46,435 nucleotides of DNA from Bacteroidales bacterium (GCA_017477425.1 JAFUVT010000008.1:1-46435); one strand, 5' to 3'; numbered from the stretch's first letter, positions 15,076 to 25,400 are shown. Numbers and translations are program-made. Notes: generated from the sequence alone by a model not told the origin.

Positions 15076-16458
15076 ATGACCTTAATCAAATCCATATCCG
15101 GCATTCGTGGTACCATTGGCGGCCAGCCGGGCGACAACCTTACGCCAATCGACATGGTGAAATTCACCGCTGCTTTCGTCAAATTCGTCCAACACCGTGG
15201 CGCGAAACGACCGAAAATCGTGGTCGGACGCGATGCCCGCCTCTCGGGATTCCTTGTCAACCAAGTGGTTTGCGGCACCTTGCAGGCCATGGGTGCCGAT
15301 GTTTTGGACATTGGGCTGAGCACTACACCTACGACGGAAATCGCCGTGACGGGACTGAAAGCCGACGCAGGCATCATCCTCACGGCCAGTCACAACCCCG
15401 CCCAATGGAACGCCTTGAAGCTCCTCAATGAAAAGGGCGAGTTCATCTCCGCCGCCGAAGGCGCTTGGCTGCTCGACGTGGCGGCCAAGGACGATTTCGA
15501 GTTCGTCCCGATTGAGGAAATCGGTAGCTATCAGCAGATTGACGGCTGGATGGACAAACATGTCGAGATGGTTTGCCAGCTGCCTTTGGTCAACAAGGAC
15601 GTGATTGCAAAAGCCAACTTCAAGGTGGCTGTGGATGCGGTCAACTCGACGGGTGGCATCGCCATCCCCAAGATGCTGCGAGCCCTCGGTGTGAAGGAAG
15701 TGTTGGAACTCAATTGCGAGCCTACGGGCAAGTTTGCCCACACGCCCGAGCCTTTGGCACAAAACCTGACCGACATCTGTCGCTACGTCAAGGAGCAAGG
15801 CTGCGACTTCGGCGTGGTCGTCGACCCCGATGTGGACCGTTTGGTCTTCGTCAAGGAAGACGGTGAACTGTTCGGAGAGGAGTATACTTTGGTCTCCGTG
15901 GCCGACTTCATCCTGAAGCACACCCCAGGCCCGACGGTGAGCAACATGTCTTCAACCAGAGCTTTAAGAGACGTGACGCAAAAGTATGGACAACAGTATT
16001 TTGCCGCTGCCGTGGGTGAAGTGAATGTGGTGGAGAAGATGAAGGAAGTGGGGGCCGTCATCGGCGGCGAAGGCAACGGTGGCGTCATCTATCCCGAACT
16101 GCACTACGGCCGCGATGCCTTGGTGGGCACGGCTTTGTTCCTCACACAGTTGGCCGAGAAGAAGGTGAAATGCTCTGAACTGAAGAAGGAATATCCGCTT
16201 TATGTGATGTCGAAGAACAAGATTCAGCTGACCCCCACGACCGATGTGGACGGCATTTTGGCCAAGTTCGCCGAGAAGTTCAAGGACGAGAAGGTGACCA
16301 CCATCGACGGCGTGAAGATTGACTTCGAGGACGGCTGGGTGCATCTGCGCAAGTCGAACACCGAGCCGATCATCCGTATTTACTCTGAAGGCAAGACGGA
16401 GGCTGAGGCCGAGCGTTTCGCCAACATGATTCTGGAAGAAGCAAAAAAGATGGTATAA
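15076..16458 (+). CDS. glmM: Phosphoglucosamine/phosphomannomutase family protein
   Basis: 460 aa, usual length for the alpha-D-phosphohexomutase superfamily. The phosphoserine loop TASHNPAQWNALK (about 102), metal-binding loop DPDVDR (about 250), sugar-binding loop GGEGNGGVIYP (about 328) and phosphate-binding SNTEPIIRIY near the C-terminus are all present. GlmM makes glucosamine-1-phosphate for peptidoglycan and LPS; phosphomannomutases and phosphoglucomutases share the motifs. The EGNGG form of the sugar loop is the one I associate with Bacteroidota proteins named GlmM, but the substrate cannot be settled from sequence alone. The stop overlaps the next start by one base (TAATG). Confidence 0.85.
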   Translation: MTLIKSISGIRGTIGGQPGDNLTPIDMVKFTAAFVKFVQHRGAKRPKIVVGRDARLSGFLVNQVVCGTLQAMGADVLDIGLSTTPTTEIAVTGLKADAGIILTASHNPAQWNALKLLNEKGEFISAAEGAWLLDVAAKDDFEFVPIEEIGSYQQIDGWMDKHVEMVCQLPLVNKDVIAKANFKVAVDAVNSTGGIAIPKMLRALGVKEVLELNCEPTGKFAHTPEPLAQNLTDICRYVKEQGCDFGVVVDPDVDRLVFVKEDGELFGEEYTLVSVADFILKHTPGPTVSNMSSTRALRDVTQKYGQQYFAAAVGEVNVVEKMKEVGAVIGGEGNGGVIYPELHYGRDALVGTALFLTQLAEKKVKCSELKKEYPLYVMSKNKIQLTPTTDVDGILAKFAEKFKDEKVTTIDGVKIDFEDGWVHLRKSNTEPIIRIYSEGKTEAEAERFANMILEEAKKMV

Positions 16459-17489
16459 TGAGACGAGGATTTGGAAGCGACAACCATTCGGGCGTGTGTC
16501 CCGAAGTTTTGGAAGCCATCGCCCGCGTGAACCAAGACCACGCCTTGGCCTACGGCGATGATGAATACTGCGCTGCCACTGAACAGAGGTTCAAGCAGCA
16601 GTTTGGCGAGCAGGCGCGTGTCTTTTTCGCCTTCAACGGTACGGGGTGCAACACCTTGTGCATCGACGCCATGACGCAGTCGCACGAGGCTGTGGTCTGT
16701 GCCGAGACCGCCCACATCAACGTGGACGAATGCGGCGCGCCACAACGCATCGTGGGCTGCCGCCTGCTGACGGTCGACGCACCCGACGGCAAGCTGACGC
16801 CCGAGCTGGTGAAGACCCGCTTGCACGGTTTCGGTTTTGAGCACCACTCGCAGCCCAAGGTGATCAGCATCACCCAGCCGACTGAGTTGGGTACGCTGTA
16901 CACCTTGGACGAAATCAAGGCGCTGGTTGGCTTGGCACGAGAATACAACATGTATGTCCACATCGACGGTGCCCGTTTGGGCAACGCCGCCGTGGCTTTG
17001 GGTTGCACCTTCAAGGAGATGACCACCGACCTCGGTGTGGATGCCGTCTCTTTCGGAGGCACCAAGAACGGCCTGATGATGGGGGAGGCGGTCGTCCTGC
17101 TCAACCCCGACCTTTGTCCTGACTTCAAGTACCGTCGCAAGCAGGCCATGCAGCTCTGCTCGAAGATGCGTTTCATCGCGGCGCAGTTCGATGCCTATTT
17201 CGAGAACGACCTATGGCGTCGCAACGCCGAGCACAGCAACCGCATGGCGCAGTTGCTCTACAAGGCTGTGAAGGACATCCCCGGTGTGAAGGTCGTCTAT
17301 CCCGTGCAGGCCAACGGTGTCTTCGCCCAGCTGCCCCGCAAGGTCTGGAAGGAACTGCAAAACCATTATTTCTTCTACGATTGGGACGAGGATGCCGATG
17401 TCGTCCGCTGGATGTGTGCGTTTGACACGACGGAGGAGGATATTGAGAACTTCGCCTCAACACTGAAAGCCTTGATGGCCAAGGCCTGA
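16458..17489 (+). CDS. ltaE: Low-specificity L-threonine aldolase (PLP-dependent)
   Basis: 343 aa of the beta-eliminating lyase fold. It opens with the family signature GFGSDNHSGVCPEVLEAI and YGDDEYCAATEQ; the PLP aspartate lies in MYVHIDGARLGNAA; and the Schiff-base lysine is in VSFGGTKNGLMMGEAVV (about 202). It cleaves threonine/allo-threonine to glycine and acetaldehyde. Its start overlaps the glmM-like stop, so it is translationally coupled. It ends two bases from the stop of the convergent gene. Confidence 0.88.
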   Translation: MRRGFGSDNHSGVCPEVLEAIARVNQDHALAYGDDEYCAATEQRFKQQFGEQARVFFAFNGTGCNTLCIDAMTQSHEAVVCAETAHINVDECGAPQRIVGCRLLTVDAPDGKLTPELVKTRLHGFGFEHHSQPKVISITQPTELGTLYTLDEIKALVGLAREYNMYVHIDGARLGNAAVALGCTFKEMTTDLGVDAVSFGGTKNGLMMGEAVVLLNPDLCPDFKYRRKQAMQLCSKMRFIAAQFDAYFENDLWRRNAEHSNRMAQLLYKAVKDIPGVKVVYPVQANGVFAQLPRKVWKELQNHYFFYDWDEDADVVRWMCAFDTTEEDIENFASTLKALMAKA

Positions 17490-17491
17490 AT

Positions 17492-18760
17492 TTACTCCAC
17501 CATAATCTTAAGAATCTCCACGTCGGTCTCCCTCATGCCGTTGCGGCCGAGACGGCCGATGTGGTCGATGGTTTCTTCAGCGTCGCAGCCGATGATGCCG
17601 TCGCCGCTCTGTAGGTTGTCGCCGTGTTTGCTCATCTCGAAGCCGAGCAGACCTGCTTCCACAGCCAAGGCGATTTTGCCTGCGCATGAAGGCTTGGCAC
17701 CGTCGCAGACGATGCCGGCGGCCATGCCCAAGGCGTTCTCCAAAGTGTGTTCGATGACGTTGAGGCTATATCCGAAGAGGAAAGCGATGCCGCATCCCGA
17801 GGCGCAGCCCGCGCTGACGGCGCCACAGTAGGCCGAGAGCCTGCCGATGCCAGTCTTTTGGTGGATGGCCACGAGGTTGGACAGCGTCACGGCGCGGATG
17901 GTGCGTTCTTCGTCGACGTTGAACTCATCGGCGAAGGCGAGGATGGGCAGACACACCGTCATGCCTTGGTTGCCGCTGCCCGAGTTGATGATGACGGGCA
18001 TCTCGCAGCCGCTCATGCGGGCGTCGCTGCCAGCGGCAGCCCAGGCCTTGGCCTTCTGACGGATGTCGCTGCCGACCCGCAGGATGGTGCTGCCCACGTT
18101 GGCGCCCCAGTTGTTCTTCAAGCCTTCCATGGCGATGGCCTTGTTGAACTCCATCTGCCGCCCGATGATAGGACGCAGGTCTTCAATGTCGGCGGTGGAG
18201 GCGAAGTCGTAAATCTTGTCCATCTTGAGGCAAGCGCGGTCGGTCATGTTGGCGTTGGTGTCGGCGCAGGGGCAGTCGTACAAGGTCTCGCCGTCCTTTT
18301 CGATGCAGACGATGTTGGTGTGGTGTCCTGCAATCCTGACTTTCGAGGAATGTTCGCCATCGGTGAGGCTGACCGTCACGTCGAGACGAGCGATGCAGTC
18401 GAGCGGCTTGACGGTGATAGGCGTGTTTTCGAGGAAATCGGCGATGTCTTTTTTCTGTTCGGGTCTGACGTCGGCGATGACTTCCAGCACGTTTTCGGGC
18501 TTGCCGGCCACGATGCCTGCCGCCACGGAGGCTTTCAGGCCTTTCATGCCGTCGGTGTTGGGCACGATGACGCTCTTCACGTTCTTGATAATGTTGCCGC
18601 TGGCCTCGATTTCCACCTTCTTAGGCAACGAACCCAATATTTTTCTCGCTTTTGCGGCGGCATAAGCTAGGCAAATCGGTTCGGTGCAACCCATGGCGGG
18701 CACGAGTTCTTCTTTGAGGATGCTCAGATAGGCATCGTATAGACAGTCGCTTTTCTCCAT
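17492..18760 (-). CDS. L-serine dehydratase/cysteine desulfidase-type Fe-S protein (UPF0597/CdsB-like)
   Basis: 422 aa. It begins LKEELVPAMGCTEPICLAYAAAKA and contains GCASGCGIAFLFGY and GMAAGIVCDGAKPSCAGKIA. These give the conserved cysteines that ligate a [4Fe-4S] cluster in the serine dehydratase alpha/L-cysteine desulfidase superfamily. The single-chain ~420-430-aa form matches UPF0597 (YhaM/CyuA-like) proteins, which degrade cysteine to sulfide, ammonia and pyruvate; serine deamination is the alternative. It is cytoplasmic. It has its own promoter, divergent from gap. Confidence 0.85.
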   Translation of the reverse strand: MEKSDCLYDAYLSILKEELVPAMGCTEPICLAYAAAKARKILGSLPKKVEIEASGNIIKNVKSVIVPNTDGMKGLKASVAAGIVAGKPENVLEVIADVRPEQKKDIADFLENTPITVKPLDCIARLDVTVSLTDGEHSSKVRIAGHHTNIVCIEKDGETLYDCPCADTNANMTDRACLKMDKIYDFASTADIEDLRPIIGRQMEFNKAIAMEGLKNNWGANVGSTILRVGSDIRQKAKAWAAAGSDARMSGCEMPVIINSGSGNQGMTVCLPILAFADEFNVDEERTIRAVTLSNLVAIHQKTGIGRLSAYCGAVSAGCASGCGIAFLFGYSLNVIEHTLENALGMAAGIVCDGAKPSCAGKIALAVEAGLLGFEMSKHGDNLQSGDGIIGCDAEETIDHIGRLGRNGMRETDVEILKIMVE

Positions 18761-18777
18761 CGCTTCAAAATTTGGCG

Positions 18778-18807
18778 CAAAATTACAAAATAGGTGCTTA
18801 TTTCAAC
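18778..18807 (-). promoter_or_regulatory. Promoter of the Fe-S lyase gene
   Basis: The minus strand reads GTTG, 18 bases, then TAATTTTG followed by C, 17 bases before the ATG at 18760. Confidence 0.7.
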
Positions 18808-18844
18808 CTTTTGGACCATAAAAAACATTTTTTTTAATATTTCG

Positions 18845-18875
18845 CTTGGTTGCTTGGAAATAATCCCTACCTTTG
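18845..18875 (+). promoter_or_regulatory. Promoter of the GAPDH gene
   Basis: CTTG, exactly 19 bases, then TACCTTTG followed by C, 49 bases before the ATG at 18925. The 37 bases between this and the divergent promoter at 18778-18807 are AT-rich. Confidence 0.75.
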
Positions 18876-18924
18876 CGAAACGTTAACACAACAAAACCTC
18901 TTGTAGAATAAAAATAATTCAATC

Positions 18925-20379
18925 ATGAACAACGACAATTTCGAAACCTCTTTGAAGGCTTGGAATGAAAACGAAAAGGCCGCCAATGAACTCATCAACA
19001 TCGTTGGTAAGCTTTGGTATGACAAGTCGGTGGAACTCATTATGTTGCGCTCGCTGTTGGTCAACCGTGGCTCGGGCAAGATCCTGAACAAGCACTTGCG
19101 TGCCGCCAACGTGCTGGGCAAGCCCGTGCGCGTGCAGGACTCGCTGCTCATCGCCAAAGCCTTGCTGGCCGAAAACCTGGCTCCGGCTCGTATCGACCTC
19201 GGTCGCCTCAATTCAGAGTGGACCAGTGAGCATGACAACTATAACAACGACGTGACGGCGTTTGTCCGCGACAAGCTCAGCTACATCATCGATGCCGTTC
19301 CGCGCAGCAACAAGGTGCAAGATGTGATTCTTTACGGTTTCGGCCGTATCGGTCGTATCCTCTGCCGTGAGATGACGGAAATGGCGGGTCGAGGCGATGC
19401 CTTGCGCGTGCGTGCCATCGTCACTCGTAAGAACTCGCCCGAGGACATCGCCAAGCGTATCAACCTGTTCCGCACGGATTCGGTGCACCGTTATTTCCAC
19501 GGCGTCTGCACGCCCATCGAAGGCGAGAATGCCATGATGGTCAACGGACAGAAGATCCTCTTCTTGGAGGCCAAGAACCCCGAGGACCTCGACTACACGC
19601 AATATGGCATCAACGATGCGCTGCTCATCGACAACACGGGTGCTTTCCGCGACCGTGAGTCGTTGGAGCGTCACCTCCAGGCCAAGGGCGTCAGCAAGGT
19701 GTTGCTCACCGCTCCTGGTAAAGGCGACATCCCGAATGTGGTCTACGGCGTCAACCAAGACACGCTCGATTTGGAGAAGGAACATATCTTCTCCGCCGCT
19801 TCTTGCACCACCAACGCCATCGTGCCCGGCTTGCAGGTCATGCAGAACAACTTCGGCATTATCAAGGGCCACATCGAGACTATCCACAGCTACACCAACG
19901 ACCAGAACCTTTTGGACAACTACCACAAGAAAGAACGTCGTGGTCGTTCGGCCCCGTTGAACATGGTCATCACCGAGACGGGTGCCGGCAAGGCTGCTGC
20001 CAAGGCTTTGCCTGAACTGAAGGGCAAGCTGACGAGCAACGCCGTGCGTGTGCCTACTCCAGATGTGTCGTTGGCTGTTTTGGCTTTGGACCTCGAGCGT
20101 GAGACCACCGTCGAGGAAGTGAACGAAGCCTTCCGTAAGGCCTGCTTGGAGGGCAACCTCATCGAGCAGATTCGTTTCAGCAGCAACACCGAGTTCGTCA
20201 GCAGCGACGGCATCGGCGACAGCTGCGCCTGCATCTTCGACGCACCGGCCACCAAGGTTAGCGCCGACGGTAAGACAGTCATCCTCTATCTGTGGTACGA
20301 CAACGAGTTCGGCTACAGCAACCAGGTGGTCCGCCTCGCCCGCCACATCGGCCAAGTGAAGAGCTATCGTTACTATTGA
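18925..20379 (+). CDS. gap: Glyceraldehyde-3-phosphate dehydrogenase, long form
   Basis: 484 aa, ~150 longer than the classic ~335-aa enzyme. The extra part is an N-terminal helical extension of ~130 residues before the Rossmann motif LYGFGRIGR (about 136). The catalytic cysteine is Cys294 in ASCTTNAIVPGLQV, and WYDNEFGYSNQVV near the C-terminus is the usual GAPDH signature. It converts glyceraldehyde-3-phosphate and NAD(P)+ to 1,3-bisphosphoglycerate. The long form is known from Bacteroidota and some other bacteria. Strong promoter and terminator frame a single-gene unit. Confidence 0.93.
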   Translation: MNNDNFETSLKAWNENEKAANELINIVGKLWYDKSVELIMLRSLLVNRGSGKILNKHLRAANVLGKPVRVQDSLLIAKALLAENLAPARIDLGRLNSEWTSEHDNYNNDVTAFVRDKLSYIIDAVPRSNKVQDVILYGFGRIGRILCREMTEMAGRGDALRVRAIVTRKNSPEDIAKRINLFRTDSVHRYFHGVCTPIEGENAMMVNGQKILFLEAKNPEDLDYTQYGINDALLIDNTGAFRDRESLERHLQAKGVSKVLLTAPGKGDIPNVVYGVNQDTLDLEKEHIFSAASCTTNAIVPGLQVMQNNFGIIKGHIETIHSYTNDQNLLDNYHKKERRGRSAPLNMVITETGAGKAAAKALPELKGKLTSNAVRVPTPDVSLAVLALDLERETTVEEVNEAFRKACLEGNLIEQIRFSSNTEFVSSDGIGDSCACIFDAPATKVSADGKTVILYLWYDNEFGYSNQVVRLARHIGQVKSYRYY

Positions 20380-20393
20380 TGTAAAATCGTGCA

Positions 20394-20413
20394 GTTCGAC
20401 AAGCTCAGCGAAC
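20394..20413. repeat. TTCGACAAGCTCA repeat, copy 2 (after gap)
   Basis: GTTCGACAAGCTCAGCGAAC, with GTTCG/CGAAC forming a short inverted repeat. It lies in the 3' flank of gap, just before its terminator. Related copies are at 895-913 and 37107-37130. Confidence 0.75.
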
Positions 20414-20426
20414 GATTCAAGACTAT

Positions 20427-20460
20427 GGGACGCGGAAAAGTTCCGCGTCCTGTTTTTTTG
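20427..20460 (+). terminator. Terminator of the GAPDH gene
   Basis: GGGACGCGGAA-aag-TTCCGCGTCC followed by TGTTTTTTT, about 50 bases after the stop. Confidence 0.9.
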
Positions 20461-20478
20461 AATGAGAAAATTTCCTAC

Positions 20479-20551
20479 TGATGAAGGAATAGATTCAAAA
20501 GGATACAAAACCGTATTCGTTGAAAAAAGTGTTCGGACACTTTTTTTCGTA
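20479..20551. repeat. Left copy of the ~75-bp direct repeat flanking the T9SS cassette
   Basis: It runs from TGATGAAGGAATAG to GACACTTTTTTTCGTA and is nearly the same as 25986-26062. The first 14 bases equal the last codons and stop of the protease gene at the right copy. No gene ends here, so this looks like the remnant of a vanished T9SS gene end. It includes a terminator hairpin AAAAAAGTGT-tcgg-ACACTTTTTTT (20523-20547). Confidence 0.85.
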
Positions 20552-20579
20552 AATTATTTCAAAAGACTGAAAAAAAACG

Positions 20580-20587
20580 TATCTTTG
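20580..20587 (+). promoter_or_regulatory. -7 element of the T9SS cargo pair
   Basis: TATCTTTG followed by C lies 28 bases before the ATG at 20616. It lies just beyond the left direct repeat. Confidence 0.65.
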
Positions 20588-20615
20588 CTTCATCATTTAC
20601 CTAAAAAATAATCAA

Positions 20616-21923
20616 ATGAAGAAACTACTATTTCTCATGGGGATGCTTTCCCTCGCAGGCTTCGGTGTGGCGCAAGTAAACATCAGCCCATCTCGCGAAA
20701 ATGAACCGTTTTGGGAAAGGATTTACACTTTGTCAGATACATGCGGTATCAACTATGACATTTCGGCAAATGCCAATGGTGTCATTTTTGTTGCAACGGA
20801 CAAGGGCGTATACAAGTCTTACGACAATGCAGAACATTGGGAAATATCATGGCAACCTTCGGTATCATGGCACAAGTGCACAGCGATGGACATTGCACCA
20901 AATGGAAAACTATGTTTGGGTTCCAATTGTGATTACTTATGTTTTTCAGAAGACGATGGGAATACCTGGGAGAACGTAGTGGTGCCTATGTCTGGTTGGA
21001 TGTTTAACCGAGTGAGATTCTTTGGTAATGACACCATCTTTGCATTACCACGCATAGGAACTTCTGGCGCCTATATCGACTATTCATATGATGGAGGTAG
21101 AACATGGAATTACAGTGTTGCCGGTGACTGGTATTTAGACTATCCAACGGACATTGTCATGACTCCCAAACAGACACTTTTTGTAACTTTGGCCTACTAT
21201 ATCAATAAAGAAGGTCGCTATGATGCAGGTGGACTGTTTAGGTCAAACGACCACGGCCAACATTGGGAACGCGTCCATATTCCGAATTATCCACAGCACT
21301 ATCCTTTTTATTCTTTGTTGTATTGTGACCGCTCCTCAAAACTGATTGTGGGTAGCCTCGATGGATTTGAGGTAGAAGAACAAATTCCCATAAATCAACC
21401 TACAGAAACCATCGTTCAAAACCGAGACGAACCTGAGATTTGCATGATGAACATTTGGGGTGGTTCCATTGTTGAGGACCAACTTATGGTACTTTCCGGA
21501 GGAAACACGCTATTGTCGTTAAATGGTGGAGAGGATTTCACTGCTTTCTCCGGCCCATGGGGAGGCAGACGGGTTGTTTGTGGAGCAGATGGTTTTTTAT
21601 ATACATTGCAGAGCAACACTAACAGAAATCTGTTAAAAAGCCTTTATTCAGTTGACGAATTGCTGTTGATGCTTTCAACATCGGAAAAGATTGCCGAACA
21701 AGGTGTTTCAGTTTATCCAAATCCCACCACAAATACACTTAACATTGAGCATTATTCGGGTCATGCATTGTTGAATATATTCTCAAGTAAAGGTGTTTTA
21801 TTGGAAACTCTTTCTATTGGTACAAATTCTGCCATTAATGTGTCTGATTATAGCAGTGGGTTTTATTATCTTCAAATCATCGAACAAGAAAAAACTACAA
21901 TAAGAAAAATCATAATACTATGA
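20616..21923 (+). CDS. T9SS-secreted Asp-box (BNR) repeat protein
   Basis: 435 aa. The signal peptide is MKKLLFLMGMLSLAGFGVAQ. At least four Asp-box motifs (SxDxGxxW type) follow: SYDNAEHW, SEDDGNTW, SYDGGRTW and SNDHGQHW. These suggest a sialidase/photosystem-assembly-type beta-propeller rather than proof of an enzyme, since Asp boxes are structural. The tail (GVSVYPNPTTNTLNI ... SSGFYYLQI ... KIIIL) is a T9SS type A sorting signal. Its stop overlaps the next start (ATGA), so it is coupled to the protease gene. The coding sequence is clearly more AT-rich than its neighbours. Confidence 0.82.
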   Translation: MKKLLFLMGMLSLAGFGVAQVNISPSRENEPFWERIYTLSDTCGINYDISANANGVIFVATDKGVYKSYDNAEHWEISWQPSVSWHKCTAMDIAPNGKLCLGSNCDYLCFSEDDGNTWENVVVPMSGWMFNRVRFFGNDTIFALPRIGTSGAYIDYSYDGGRTWNYSVAGDWYLDYPTDIVMTPKQTLFVTLAYYINKEGRYDAGGLFRSNDHGQHWERVHIPNYPQHYPFYSLLYCDRSSKLIVGSLDGFEVEEQIPINQPTETIVQNRDEPEICMMNIWGGSIVEDQLMVLSGGNTLLSLNGGEDFTAFSGPWGGRRVVCGADGFLYTLQSNTNRNLLKSLYSVDELLLMLSTSEKIAEQGVSVYPNPTTNTLNIEHYSGHALLNIFSSKGVLLETLSIGTNSAINVSDYSSGFYYLQIIEQEKTTIRKIIIL

Positions 21924-22489
21924 AGAAAGCTATCCGATTATTAGTGATGTCCCTGCTTCTGAGCATTCAGATTCAAGCACAAATAAATGCTAATCCAGAC
22001 CCTGATGGACCAGTTTGGATTACGGGAGATTGTTTGTCTGCTGTAGATAGACTGTTCGAAGACATACCAGTATTGCATTTAAGCGACACATCCATGAATA
22101 CACAATTGCCATCACAAGTCCGCAATGATACTTCAAGATTCTTTCCTCCTATTTTTTCCCAAGGATATATTAGTTGCTGTACATTCGCGTCAGAAGTCGG
22201 ATACATTTTTACGTATGAAATGAATAGGATTAGGAACGCTGTAGCAGGTGAAGCATGGTCTTTGGGACAAGATTTCGACACCCTTGACTTACAGAACTTA
22301 TACCACCCACTTTTTTGTTATAATTATGTTAATCAAGGCGACTATAATAGATTTACTTATCAAACGGATGGTTTTAAACTTCTTAAATCCGTAGGATGTC
22401 CAATGTATAATCGTTACTATTCAGATGTGTTTGAGAGAAACTATAGTATTAGTACAAAGGAACAAGATTCTTTAAGAGCTCTATTTTAG
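21920..22489 (+). CDS. Papain-like (C1) T9SS protease, N-terminal piece ending in an in-frame TAG
   Basis: 189 aa. The signal peptide is MKKAIRLLVMSLLLSIQIQAQ. FSQGYISCCTFASEVGYIF holds the oxyanion Gln81 and catalytic Cys87 of a papain-type (C1) peptidase (papain has QGxCGSCWAFS). The frame ends at TAG 22487-22489, and the very next codon, ATG, continues the same frame into the rest of the protease. Homologous C1 proteases are continuous, so this is half an enzyme: Cys here, His and Asn in the next piece. A single G-to-A change in a TGG (Trp) codon would explain the stop. It is either a recent pseudogene, a sequence or assembly error, or a readthrough site. Confidence 0.75.
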   Translation: MKKAIRLLVMSLLLSIQIQAQINANPDPDGPVWITGDCLSAVDRLFEDIPVLHLSDTSMNTQLPSQVRNDTSRFFPPIFSQGYISCCTFASEVGYIFTYEMNRIRNAVAGEAWSLGQDFDTLDLQNLYHPLFCYNYVNQGDYNRFTYQTDGFKLLKSVGCPMYNRYYSDVFERNYSISTKEQDSLRALF

Positions 22490-25400
22490 ATGTCTTCTCA
22501 TGAAGGTTATGCGGATGCCATTCACCAAAAGGTTGACAGTATTTATCAAATTCATTTTAACCCTTACAATTACAATACATTTGACACCTTGAAGCATTGG
22601 CTGTATGATCACAATGAAGGCGAGGGAAGCATTGGCGGTTTGGCTTCAATCGCCATACTTACGGGGGAATCCAATCAGGCACAATTGCCAAATAATGAAT
22701 GGATATTTACGCAACTTGGCACTGACTCTTCAACTGGTCATGTTGTCACCATTGTTGGATATGATGATGAAATATTTTACGATTTGAACAATAATGGTCA
22801 TATTGACCAAGACGAACACGGCGCATTTAGAGTGGCAAATTCTTGGGGAACTAGTTGGAGCAGTGGAGGTTTTATTTGGCTTCCATATAAACTGATGCGC
22901 AATTTGCAGGATAATAGGCGCATGGCGTTCTGTTGCACAGTGAAGGAATGTGAACCGACGGTTTTTATAAATGCAACATGGGTTCATCCTCACCAATATA
23001 AGCGTCGAAAATCATTCTATTTTAATTTGGCTACAAAAAACCAATCAGATATGGAAATGACAGGTTCGGGTACAAATTATCCTATATTCAGCGCTCAAGG
23101 CGGAAACAATACCTTACAAGGCATAAATGAAGCTGACACATTGGCCTTGTGCTTCGATTTTAGCACATTATTCCCCGATTTGGACAATGCGGGAAAGTAT
23201 TTTATCAAAGCTTACAACACATCGAATACCATTGGTAACAAATTCAAGAATTTCTCATTGGTTGACTGCCGATGGAATGAAGTCTTTGAATTGCAGTGTG
23301 ATAGTACAGAATATTCAATAGATTATTATTCAACAATTATTGGAATCAAGTATGAGTTGTTGCCTTTTATCCAACCTATTACCTCATCCAGAACATACAA
23401 CAGAGATTTGGTGGCAAGACGGACAGTGAACATTTCGGGTAATACTACTGTTACAATGAACAAGCCAACTGTTGTTAATATGTACGGAACAGACTTGTTC
23501 GACAGCGAAATCATTGTGGGAGAGAATGCCACACTGCGACTTACAGATAGTGTCCGAATTATTGCGAAACGGGGTGACTGCCGCGTCATCGTGAAAGGTT
23601 CTCTAACACTTGGCAACGGCGTGACCTTCGAAGCCTGCGATGGTGCAACGCTTGAAATCATCTTTGAGAATAATGTTGACTTGGCCATTAGCAATGCTAC
23701 ATTCATCAATTGCACATTGGATTTGCCGAGTCAAAACCTTTCATTCGACCATTGTCATTTTGATGGCACTCCTTTGGAAATGAATAATACTACATCAGAC
23801 CAATCTTCCACAGCAATCGTCACCAATTGTACGTTTACATCCAATGGTAGCAATATCAGCAATGCGGTGTGCATCAAGAGTTTCGCCCATTACAAAGTCA
23901 GTGGTTGTACTATTGGGGTCAATGGCGGGGGAGCCTTCAAGAACGGCATCGCTATTTACAATAGCGGAAGCAATTCGGGATGGAAACAGGTTAGTAGTAA
24001 CGTTGTTTCAGGCTGTTTGCAGGCAGGAATCCAATTGTATGCCTCGTCGGGAAACATTACTATGAATACCGTCTATGGGAACGGCTACGGCATCAAGTTG
24101 CTCAACAACTGTAACATTGCTTCCTTGTCGGGTAATTGTGGCGCGACACTCGAAAGCGGCACACAATACATCCATGACAACGCCAACAACGAGGTTTATA
24201 TGACTGGCAGTAGCGTCCCACAAAGGTTCAGATACAATGCCATTCATCACTACGGAAACACGCCTTTTGTCTATCACGATGCATACGTTGCTTTTGGAGG
24301 GGAAGGCGAATGGCCGGTAAGAGGCTCCATTGATGTAAAATACAATTATTGGGGCAGCGGATTCTCGCCTTCCACACATCTTTACACGAGTCTTGACGGA
24401 GGAACCTATGAGTACAATCCCGAATGGATATTGGGTAATTGTTATAATGAATGGGTTGATGCCGCAATGCTGCTTGACGAAGCCGACTCGCTGAATGAGG
24501 CAGGGGCGTACGATGATGCACAACTGGCATATAAACGAGTAGTGGAGAATCACCCCGAGACAGTCAGTGCGGAAACGGCACTGAAATCGCTTCTGCAACT
24601 TGAAGCACAATTAGAAGGTGATTATCTGTCTTTGAAAGAGTATTATCTGACAAACAGCACTATTGCCGCTGACGAGACTTTGTTACACCTCGCTTCTTCA
24701 TTGGCCAACAAATGTGATGAAAAAATGGAAAACTTCACTGAAGCAATTTCGTGGTACGAGGAAGTCTTGACCAGCCCCTCAACGAATTTCAATGACAGTA
24801 TCTTTGCCGCCATTGACCTTGGGGATTTGTATCTGAGGATGGAAACTATAGGCGAAAAGTCCGTGGGAAGGTTAACACAATACAAGCCTGAATCTGAAGT
24901 TTTATATAAAAGACAGACAGATTATGCACTATCGTTAATGCCAAAGGAGCGATGCTATAGCATAGATCTCCCCTCGGTCTCAAACTTGGAGATTTCAGTT
25001 GGCGAAAACGATACTATTTCTCTCAATTGGTATTATCCTGAATCGTTTGAGCCGCAAAACGAACAAAGTCTTTCATGGAGTATTGGGAATGTATACGATC
25101 AGTGGGGAGGCCCTTGCGGAGAATGTAATTGGAGCGTGGCTCATCGTTACGAAGAAAGAGACTTAGAGGGGCTTATCGGATGGAAGATAAAATCGGTGTC
25201 GATTATTCCGTGGCGAGAAGTGGATGTTTATGAGATTCGAATCTGGAAGGGCACACTGGAAAACTATTCATTGGTTTATGGCAAAGTTGTTGAAAATCCG
25301 ATACTGCAAGGATGGACTTCTGTTGCAATTGATGAAGACATATACATAGAAAACGGGCAAGAGTATTTTATGGGTTACAAGGCATACGCACCTGGGGGTT

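Noticed and set aside
20523..20547. Relation between AAAAAAGTGT of the cassette terminators and the CGGAAAAAGTGT leader repeats
   Set aside because: The shared stretch is A-rich and short, and in the terminators it is explained by hairpin pairing with ACACTTTTTT.
22487..22489. Reassignment of TAG as a sense codon
   Set aside because: TAG ends the same protease gene (25997-25999), smpB and the small barrel-like gene (44828-44831) at the expected protein lengths.
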